Below, piece after piece: positions 38,654-44,713 of a stretch of DNA of 44,713 nucleotides. Every line of letters begins with the position of its first letter. Within the stretch, counting starts at the first letter, position 1. The DNA is taken from assembly GCA_030739735.1 (NCBI GenBank), contig JASLYQ010000023.1, positions 1 to 44,713 of the forward strand. Reading direction: 5' to 3'. Source of the stretch: Alphaproteobacteria bacterium (GTDB taxonomy: Bacteria > Pseudomonadota > Alphaproteobacteria > UBA7887). The position numbers and the translations under genes are program-made. Under the pieces are notes generated by a model. That model made no database searches. It saw nothing but the letters and a program-made list of their open reading frames with translations, and was not told the origin of the DNA.

Positions 38654-40626
38654 ATGTCCAGATCCCGATCGTCCACCAAGGCGGCGTGCTCTTGAATGAA
38701 TTGCATGCGCTTTTCTGGATTTCGGCCCATCAGTTCGTCGACCCGGCGCGCCGTTGGTCGTTCCTCCTCTTCGTCGATGTTGATGCGCAGCAGGGTGCGG
38801 GTGGCCGGTGCCATGGTGGTGGTCTTGAGCTGTGCCGGCGGCATTTCGCCCAAGCCCTTGAAGCGACTGACCTCGACCTTTGAGTTCGCCTTGAACTCGC
38901 TGGCCAGCAGCCGCTCGCGATCGGCGTCGTCGTGGGCATAGACCGTCTGCGCGCCATGGGTGAGGCGGTAGAGCGGGGGCTGGGCAAGGAACAGATGGCC
39001 GCCGCGCACCAGATCCGGCATGAGGCGGAAAAAGAATGTCATCAGCAGCGAGGCAATATGGGCTCCATCGACATCGGCGTCGGTCATGATAATGACGCGC
39101 TCGTAGCGCAGGCGGTCCTCGCGATAGGAATCGCCGGTGCTACAGCCGAGTGCCTGGATCAGGTCGTTGAGTTCCTTGTTACTGCGCAGTTTATCGGCCG
39201 AGGCGGAGGCGACATTGAGGATCTTGCCGCGTAAGGCCAGGATTGCCTGGGTCTCGCGATTGCGCGCCTGCTTGGCCGAGCCGCCGGCGGAATCGCCCTC
39301 AACGAGGAAGACCTCGGTGCCCACCGCACCGCTGCGCGTACAGTCGGAGAGCTTGCCTGGGAGGCGCAGCTTGCGGGTGGCGGATTGCCGCGCGACCTCC
39401 TTGTCCTGGCGTCGCTTGAGGCGCTCGTCGACCCTGGCCAGCACATGGGTGAGCAGGGCGTTGGCGGCCTCTGGGTCGCTCGCCAGCCAATGCTCGAAAT
39501 GGTCCTTGAGCGTGGTCTCCAAAAGCTTTGCCACTTCCGGCGATGCCAGCTTTTCCTTTGTCTGTCCCTGGAACTGAGGGGCAGCTATGAACAGCGACAA
39601 GAGCCCGCAAGCCTCGGCCATCACGTCGTCGGCGGTGATCTGTGCTGCGCGGCGGTTGCGCGCCAGCTCACCATAAGCGCGCATGCCTTTGCCCAAGGCG
39701 CTCCGCAGGCTCTGCTCGTGGCTGCCGCCCAACGGCGTCGGTACGGTGTTGCAGTAACTTGAGAGGAAGGCGCTACCGCCGTCGCTTGGCCAGGCGATGG
39801 CCCATTCGATGCGCCCCTTTCCGCCGGCGAGCTTGGCCTCACCGACGAAGGGCAGGGCAGTTACTGTGGCGCCGCCGTTGAGCGTGCCGGCGAGATAGTC
39901 CGCGAGGCCGCCTGGGAAATGCAGTACGGTCTTTTCAGGAATGTCGTCGCCACTGCCGAGAAGCTGGGGGGCGCAGCGCCAGCTCATCTTGACGCCGCGG
40001 AAGAGGTAGGCCTTGGAGCGTGCCATGCGGTATAGATTGGCAGGGCGAAAGCGGGCCTGCTCGGTGAAAATGGTGGTGTCGGGCCGGAAGCTGATGCTGG
40101 TGCCGCGTCGGTTCTGAATCGCGCCGATCTTTTCCAGCTTGCCTTGCGGCTCGCCCCGACAATAGCTCTGGCGCCACAGGTTGCGGTCGCGCGCCACCTC
40201 GATTGTCAGGGTCTCGGCGAGAGCGTTGACCACCGATAGTCCGACGCCGTGCAGCCCGCCCGCTGTCTCATAGGACTTGCCGGAAAACTTGCCGCCCGAA
40301 TGCAGTGTGGTGAGGATCACTTCCAATGCCGACTTCTTTTTGAACTTGGGGTGCACGTCGACCGGGATGCCGCGGCCGTTATCGCGCACCGTGACCGTTC
40401 CGTCGGCCGCAAGCTCAAGGTCGATGGTGCTTGCCTGACCCGCCACCGCCTCGTCCATGGCATTGTCGAGCAATTCCGCGACAAGGTGATGCATGGCACC
40501 CTCGTCGGTGCCGCCGATAAACATGCTGGGCCGACGGCGGACGGGCTCGAGCCCTTCGAGAACCTCGATGTCGCTGGCTGTATAGTCGCCCGTGGTTTTG
40601 CCCGCCGCGTCGAAAAGATCTGGCAT
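38650..40626 (-). CDS. parE: DNA topoisomerase IV subunit B
   Basis: The 658-residue ATPase subunit of topoisomerase IV decatenates daughter chromosomes together with ParC (not in the window). The GHKL ATP-binding motifs are ELLDNAMDEAVAG, DNGRGIPVDVHPK and GGLHGVGLSVVNAL. The Toprim metal motifs VEGDSAGGSA and IMTDADVDGAHI are present, as is the C-terminal end typical of ParE rather than GyrB (short, without the GyrB insert). ATG at 40626 gives the standard N-terminus; a longer frame to 40668 has no support. The ribosome binding site is weak. Confidence 0.93.
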   Translation of the reverse strand: MPDLFDAAGKTTGDYTASDIEVLEGLEPVRRRPSMFIGGTDEGAMHHLVAELLDNAMDEAVAGQASTIDLELAADGTVTVRDNGRGIPVDVHPKFKKKSALEVILTTLHSGGKFSGKSYETAGGLHGVGLSVVNALAETLTIEVARDRNLWRQSYCRGEPQGKLEKIGAIQNRRGTSISFRPDTTIFTEQARFRPANLYRMARSKAYLFRGVKMSWRCAPQLLGSGDDIPEKTVLHFPGGLADYLAGTLNGGATVTALPFVGEAKLAGGKGRIEWAIAWPSDGGSAFLSSYCNTVPTPLGGSHEQSLRSALGKGMRAYGELARNRRAAQITADDVMAEACGLLSLFIAAPQFQGQTKEKLASPEVAKLLETTLKDHFEHWLASDPEAANALLTHVLARVDERLKRRQDKEVARQSATRKLRLPGKLSDCTRSGAVGTEVFLVEGDSAGGSAKQARNRETQAILALRGKILNVASASADKLRSNKELNDLIQALGCSTGDSYREDRLRYERVIIMTDADVDGAHIASLLMTFFFRLMPDLVRGGHLFLAQPPLYRLTHGAQTVYAHDDADRERLLASEFKANSKVEVSRFKGLGEMPPAQLKTTTMAPATRTLLRINIDEEEERPTARRVDELMGRNPEKRMQFIQEHAALVDDRDLDI

Positions 40627-40736
40627 TCTGGTCTCGCTGCCCCGTTTAGGCGTATCCGATGACACCAATCATATGGTACACGGCGAACGTTTCAAAACAA
40701 CATGTAGTGCAATCGCCCCAAGGCGGTACATATTCG

Positions 40737-41546
40737 TTAGTAAGATTTAGAAAAGCTGCGAGCTGGCGGTGGCGGTGGTGCGTGAGCTTGTGCCGGTGGC
40801 GGTGGCGGTGGCGGTGGCGGTAGTACGATGGCACTCGGCCGCGGGGTTGGTATCACCGGCACGGCCGTATCGCGTGCCAAATGGCCGTCGCCGCCCTCGA
40901 CCACTACGCCATCAGCTATCTCGCTTTCGTCAGGGATCTTGCCGAGGCCAGGATCCAGCGGCACGACCAGGCCTGCCTGGACAACCGCCTCGCTGCTTGT
41001 GGGGCCGACCACAGCCGTCTGACCGGGGCTTGCCAGCACCGGTTCGCCGCCAAATGGCGCAATGATCACCTGGCCTTCAAACACAGCAACGGCGGTGCGC
41101 CCGCTCTCCGTTACGGTTACCACGAAGTCGGTGCCGCGAATGCCTATCATGGCAACCGGGGTCTCGATCAGCACCTGCTCCGGCGGCAGGTCGCCGCTGA
41201 TGAAACGCATGGTACCAACGGCGATGCCAAGCACGAACTCGCCCGTGCCTTGGTCGGGGTCGTAGATCAGACGATCGAGCACGATCATCGAGCTCTGGCC
41301 AACCCGAAGATCGCTTTCGTCAAGGAAGCGAATACGCGTCGAGGCCTCAGCCAGTGTCTGCACCAGCTCGTCGGAGACGACACTGCCACCAAGGTCGAGA
41401 CGGGCGGTCTGGCCGCCAGGCGGCGTGCCGTAGGCGTCGCGGTTGAGCTCGATCACCGATCCGATGGTTTGGGCCAATGCCGGCGTTCCGAGCACGCTGG
41501 CAAGAAAGACCGCGCTCATTGCTGCGCTGTATATCCATACACGCAT
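40737..41546 (-). CDS. FecR-domain exported protein with polyproline tail
   Basis: The gene encodes 269 residues: a signal peptide (about 1-25, ending ALAQ), then a FecR-type beta domain (about 30-185, with TPVAMIGIRGTDFVV), then a low-complexity C-terminus with a run of about nine prolines and further PPPPP. Stand-alone FecR-domain proteins are exported and of uncertain function; there is no sigma factor or TonB receptor gene beside it, so iron signalling is unlikely. The polyproline is encoded by a GGTGGC repeat that could vary in length. Its first codons and upstream region are duplicated before glnA. Confidence 0.75.
   Translation of the reverse strand: MRVWIYSAAMSAVFLASVLGTPALAQTIGSVIELNRDAYGTPPGGQTARLDLGGSVVSDELVQTLAEASTRIRFLDESDLRVGQSSMIVLDRLIYDPDQGTGEFVLGIAVGTMRFISGDLPPEQVLIETPVAMIGIRGTDFVVTVTESGRTAVAVFEGQVIIAPFGGEPVLASPGQTAVVGPTSSEAVVQAGLVVPLDPGLGKIPDESEIADGVVVEGGDGHLARDTAVPVIPTPRPSAIVLPPPPPPPPPAQAHAPPPPPARSFSKSY
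40794..40821. repeat. GGTGGC microsatellite inside the FecR-domain gene
   Basis: Four to five units of GGTGGC follow each other here and encode the proline run on the minus strand. Six-base units keep the frame, so slippage would change the proline number without killing the gene. Confidence 0.7.
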
Positions 41547-41672
41547 AGCTATCTCAATCCCTGATCACGAATCGTGGTGAAGTATAGTTGCATTCGCCGC
41601 GCCAGGCATATGATAATGCATCACCCCGCCGGTTGAGAAGGTGCGCCGCGTCGCTGTTCCGTCGGCCGGCGT
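41534..41672. repeat. 139-bp imperfect direct repeat, copy A
   Basis: The copy covers the first codons of the FecR-domain gene and its upstream region. Blocks such as CATACACGCATAGCTATCTC and GCATTCGCCGCGCCA are shared exactly with copy B at 42259-42397, 725 bases away. Both copies have the same length and differ by scattered substitutions and small indels. Confidence 0.88.
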
Positions 41673-42086
41673 TGTGCCTGGGTTGGTTCTTGGCCACAGA
41701 GGTGCCGGGTGCGTTGGACGCGATGGCGCGAGACATGCCGGGAATGTCGACGATCGGCACCCTTCGGCGACGTACATGTCCAACACCAAATCCAATTGGC
41801 ATGGTACGCTCCTCTCTACGCTCCGACACCACCCTGTGCGGCGCCGTGTTGTTTTGACCAACCAGCAGATATGCCAAAAGGCGTGATGGAGGAGTGACGG
41901 CTGTCACAAAGCAGTCTTATTAGGGTACTGAGATGCCGATTTACCTGAGAGCCACAGCCGGGATAGCGGCATCCATATCGGCAGTAATCAGTATGCCGAT
42001 GCAGCCGATGCAAAAGGTCCCCGCTGCAGTCATCTTGCCGGGATAAATGATGCAACGGCGCTGGTGCAAAACATCAAAGAAAGGGG

Positions 42087-42248
42087 CGAAAAGCGATCCT
42101 GCTCATCGCCAAGCCCGACCGGCTAGCCAGAGCAGCCTTCGTCGTCACCAACCTGTCCCGCCCCGCTGAGCGAGTGGTGGCTTTCTACAATCAACGAGGT
42201 GGCAAAGCGAAGCAGTACATCAAGGGAGGCAAGAACGCGATTAAATGG
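42087..42248 (+). mobile_element. IS1380-family transposase fragment
   Basis: The 54-codon plus frame carries VTNLSRPAERVVAFYNQRG, then KQYIKGGKNAIKW, the conserved late part of IS1380 transposases. It lacks the rest of the enzyme on both sides. It ends 10 bases before repeat copy B, so the junction of the two marks a past rearrangement. Confidence 0.75.
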
Positions 42249-42258
42249 ATACCGCATG

Positions 42259-42397
42259 TCCATACACGCATAGCTATCTCAACCCCTGATCACGGATCAT
42301 GGTGAAGTAATAGTAGCATTCGCCGCGCCAGCATATGACAACGCACCGCACCGCCGGTTGAGGCGGCGGGCCGCGTCGCTGTGCCGTCAGCCGGCGT
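42259..42397. repeat. 139-bp imperfect direct repeat, copy B
   Basis: This second copy includes a relic of the FecR gene's first four codons (minus strand ATGCGTGTATGG) cut off by the IS1380 scrap, and its other end meets the glnA stop codon. It is best read as what is left of a duplicated FecR-gene 5' end. Confidence 0.88.
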
Positions 42398-43806
42398 CAG
42401 ACCGAGTAGTAGAGGTCGAACTCGATTGGGTGCGGCGACATTTCGAAGGCCTGCACCTCCTCGCGCTTGAGGTCGAGGTAGCCCTCGATCTGGCTGGTGC
42501 TGAAAACGTCGCCGGCCGTCAGAAACTCGTTATCCGCTTCGAGCACATCGAGCGCCTCGCGCAGGCTGCCGCATACCGTCGGCACCCCCTCCAACTCTTC
42601 CGGCGGCAAGTCGTAGAGGTCCTTGTCCATAGCATCACCCGGGTCGATCCGGTTGCGGATGCCGTCAATGCCTGCCATCAGCATCGCCGCGAACGCGAGA
42701 TAGGGGTTCGCTGCCGGGTCCGGAAAGCGCACCTCGACACGTTTGCCCTTGGGGCTGGTGGCGAAGGGGATGCGGCAAGCGGCTGAGCGGTTAAGCGCCG
42801 AATAAGCTAGCAGCACCGGCGCCTCGAAGCCCGGCACCAGACGTTTGTAGCTATTAGTGGTTGGGTTGGTGAAGGCGTTGAGTGCCTTGGCATGCTTGAC
42901 GATGCCGCCGATGTAGTGCAGCGCTGCCTCGGAGAGGTCAGCATAGCCGGAGCCGGCAAAGAGGGGCGAGCCGTCCTTCCAAATCGACTGGTGGCAGTGC
43001 ATGCCCGAGCCATTGTCGTCGACCACAGGCTTAGGCATGAAGGTCGCGGTCTTACCGTAGGCATGAGCGACCTGATGAACGCAGTACTTGTAAATCTGCA
43101 GTTCATCGGCGCATTGCACTAAGGGCGCAAACTTGATGCCGAGTTCGTTCTGGCTGGGCGCCACCTCGTGATGGTGCTTCTCCATGTCAAGGCCCATCTC
43201 CATCATGGCGCTGACCATCTCGGAGCGTAGATCTTGCATGGAGTCGACCGGCGGTACCGGGAAGTAACCACCCTTGGCGGCGGGCCGGTGTCCCATATTG
43301 CCACCTTCCAAGTCGGATCCTGTGTTGTAAGGGCCTTCCTCCTCGTTGACGCTGTACATGGTGTGGTTCTGCGAGACCTTCCAGCGCACGTCATCAAAAA
43401 CGAAGAACTCGGCTTCCGGCCCAAAATAGGCGGTATCGCCGATGCCTGAGGACTTGAGGAAGGCTTCCGCCTTGGCGGCCGTCGAGCGCGGGTCGCGTTC
43501 ATAGGGTTGGCCCGTGGTTGGCGTCAGCACGTCGCAGACGACGATCATGGTCGGCTGGGCGGTGAAGGGGTCGAGTACAGCAGATCCCGGATCGGGCTTC
43601 AGCATCATGTCCGATTCGTTAATCGCGCGCCAACCGGCGATTGAGGAGCCGTCGAACATAATGCCGTCCTCGAACAGGTCCTCATCGACTGCGGAGGTGG
43701 GCTGTGAGGTGTGCTGCCACTTGCCGCGGGGGTCGGTGAAGCGCCAGTCGATGTAGGCGACCTCGTTTTCCTTGATCATCTCGAGAATTTTTTTGACGTC
43801 GGACAT
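42397..43806 (-). CDS. glnA: Glutamine synthetase, type I
   Basis: GlnA makes glutamine from glutamate and ammonia, the main ammonia-assimilation step. The protein has 469 residues, standard for the dodecameric type I enzyme. Visible are [10 protein letters not shown], the ATP/metal segment [28 protein letters not shown], the loop [15 protein letters not shown], and Tyr398 in [10 protein letters not shown], the adenylylation target, so GlnE control is expected. It lies 100 bases downstream of glnB on the same strand in the usual alphaproteobacterial order and is probably driven partly from the sigma-54 promoter before glnB. Confidence 0.97.
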   Translation of the reverse strand: MSDVKKILEMIKENEVAYIDWRFTDPRGKWQHTSQPTSAVDEDLFEDGIMFDGSSIAGWRAINESDMMLKPDPGSAVLDPFTAQPTMIVVCDVLTPTTGQPYERDPRSTAAKAEAFLKSSGIGDTAYFGPEAEFFVFDDVRWKVSQNHTMYSVNEEEGPYNTGSDLEGGNMGHRPAAKGGYFPVPPVDSMQDLRSEMVSAMMEMGLDMEKHHHEVAPSQNELGIKFAPLVQCADELQIYKYCVHQVAHAYGKTATFMPKPVVDDNGSGMHCHQSIWKDGSPLFAGSGYADLSEAALHYIGGIVKHAKALNAFTNPTTNSYKRLVPGFEAPVLLAYSALNRSAACRIPFATSPKGKRVEVRFPDPAANPYLAFAAMLMAGIDGIRNRIDPGDAMDKDLYDLPPEELEGVPTVCGSLREALDVLEADNEFLTAGDVFSTSQIEGYLDLKREEVQAFEMSPHPIEFDLYYSV

Positions 43807-43906
43807 GAGCTATATCTGCCTTGCTGTGATGTCGTGGCTCGGGGGTCGTAGCGCGGGGCGAGCGAGCGATCGGTCGCGCGTGCTGCCGCCGCGTGCGTTT
43901 GCGTGC

Positions 43907-44260
<354 letters not shown>

Positions 44261-44319
44261 TTAGTTCGTGTGTGGTACCCTGCAGGGCCGACTGCGGAAG
44301 TGCAATCTATTGTGCCAGA

Positions 44320-44336
44320 AGCACGGACCGTGCCAA
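44320..44336 (-). promoter_or_regulatory. Sigma-54 promoter of glnB-glnA
   Basis: On the minus strand TTGGCACGGTCCGTGCT matches the -24/-12 consensus (YTGGCACGrNNNTTGCW) with one mismatch and exact spacing of the GG and GC elements. It lies about 75 bases upstream of the glnB start. NtrC-dependent expression under nitrogen limitation is the usual pattern for this operon; NtrC sites were not resolved. Confidence 0.75.
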
Positions 44337-44458
44337 AGCATAAGATTCGGTAATTCCTTGCGGATCGTGCGGCGGCGCAGGGGAAAGCGGCTTTCAGGCT
44401 GCTTAGATTTTAATCATTTGGCCTAACGAATAGGCAGGGCAGGCTCCTCCCGCCACCC

Positions 44459-44487
44459 TTGACGCTCGGCCACGAACCGCCTACAAG
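44459..44487 (+). promoter_or_regulatory. Sigma-70 type promoter of tRNA-His
   Basis: TTGACG and TACAAG are separated by 17 bases, and the -10 box ends 10 bases before the tRNA. This is a near-consensus stable-RNA promoter, assigned by sequence and position. Confidence 0.65.
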
Positions 44488-44497
44488 CCGGCCCGAC

Positions 44498-44575
44498 GGC
44501 GAGTGTAGCTCAGTTGGTTAGAGCGCCTGACTGTGACTCAGGAGGCCGGCGGTTCGAGACCGCTCACTCGCCCCA
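44498..44575 (+). tRNA. tRNA-His (GTG anticodon)
   Basis: The cloverleaf has acceptor stem GCGAGTG/CACTCGC plus the extra G at position -1 paired with C73, the mark of tRNA-His. The anticodon arm is CCTGA-CTGTGAC-TCAGG with anticodon GTG, the T arm holds GGTTCGAGACC, and CCA is encoded. The remaining 138 bases of the window are AT-rich and show no recognisable gene. Confidence 0.97.
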
Positions 44576-44713
44576 TTATTTCAAGAGCTTATGGCTAACG
44601 TCGTCTATATGGAACGTTTCGGGTACCGCGTGGGTGCCATTCCATATATTTTCCATCACAGGCGCTTGGTATTAAACCAGCACAAATTGTTGAGCATTTC
44701 CAAACCACCACCT

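Noticed and set aside
41554-41802. 82-codon minus-strand frame just upstream of the FecR gene with a GAGAGGAG site
   Set aside because: Half of it lies in the 139-bp repeat, and the second repeat copy carries indels that break this frame, so it is probably not under coding selection.
41932-42045. 37-codon plus frame (MPIYLRATAG...) between the repeats
   Set aside because: It has no convincing ribosome binding site and lies in rearranged DNA next to an IS scrap.
44576-44713. Possible attachment site or integrase after tRNA-His
   Set aside because: Only 138 AT-rich bases remain before the edge, with no repeat of the tRNA end and no coding frame.

Overview
The window is a chromosomal stretch of a GC-rich alphaproteobacterium. 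The support is the gene order dprA (remnant)-topA-rnr, the Asp-rich (zinc-independent type) HemB, the glnB-glnA operon behind a sigma-54 promoter, and a valine-degradation operon of alphaproteobacterial type. I cannot name the genus. Most of the window is ordinary housekeeping and acyl-CoA catabolism, but it holds several decayed genes and mobile-element scars.

Layout. 0-5 kb: a decayed HicA-like toxin, a PuuD-like membrane protein preceded by a 34-residue membrane peptide, the K+ transporter trkH, folE, an orphan radical SAM protein and tRNA-Gly(CCC). 5-10 kb: rnr and topA, overlapping, followed by a broken 3' end of dprA. 10.1-15.3 kb: a divergent Rid-family gene and a complete bcrCBAD operon for a class I, ATP-dependent, Thauera/Rhodopseudomonas-type benzoyl-CoA reductase. 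15.5-18.9 kb: a minus-strand operon of a LarA-like protein, a small alpha/beta-barrel protein, a ytoQ gene cut short by an IS3-type transposase tail, and a nitroreductase; then a NIPSNAP protein. 19-25.6 kb: acyl-CoA dehydrogenase, thiolase, a FadJ-type bifunctional enzyme, a 37-residue membrane peptide and an acyl-CoA synthetase. 25.6-31 kb: a TauD-type dioxygenase, hemB, and a valine-catabolism operon (isobutyryl-CoA dehydrogenase, 3-hydroxyisobutyryl-CoA hydrolase, 3-hydroxyisobutyrate dehydrogenase). 31.3-33.3 kb: a BadH-like short-chain dehydrogenase converging on glutaryl-CoA dehydrogenase. 33.3-37 kb: a secreted hypothetical, dihydroorotase, a stand-alone AsnC-type ligand domain and a DEAD-box helicase. 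37.2-38 kb: a wrecked GGDEF-EAL gene. 38.1-41.5 kb: a lipoprotein, parE and a FecR-domain protein. 41.5-42.4 kb: two 139-bp direct repeats bracketing an IS1380 transposase scrap. 42.4-44.6 kb: glnA, glnB, tRNA-His.

How the parts fit. Benzoyl-CoA reductase would dearomatise benzoyl-CoA. The BadH-like dehydrogenase resembles the alicyclic step of the Rhodopseudomonas pathway. The 19-25.6 kb block resembles in content the pimeloyl-CoA beta-oxidation (pim) set, and glutaryl-CoA dehydrogenase would take the product to crotonyl-CoA. The ring hydratase (BadK or Dch type), ring hydrolase (BadI or Oah type), benzoate-CoA ligase and the ferredoxin system are not in the window. The pathway reading is therefore an inference from family membership and proximity. 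The bcr/rid block begins exactly where dprA is broken, which suggests that it arrived by insertion or rearrangement at that locus.
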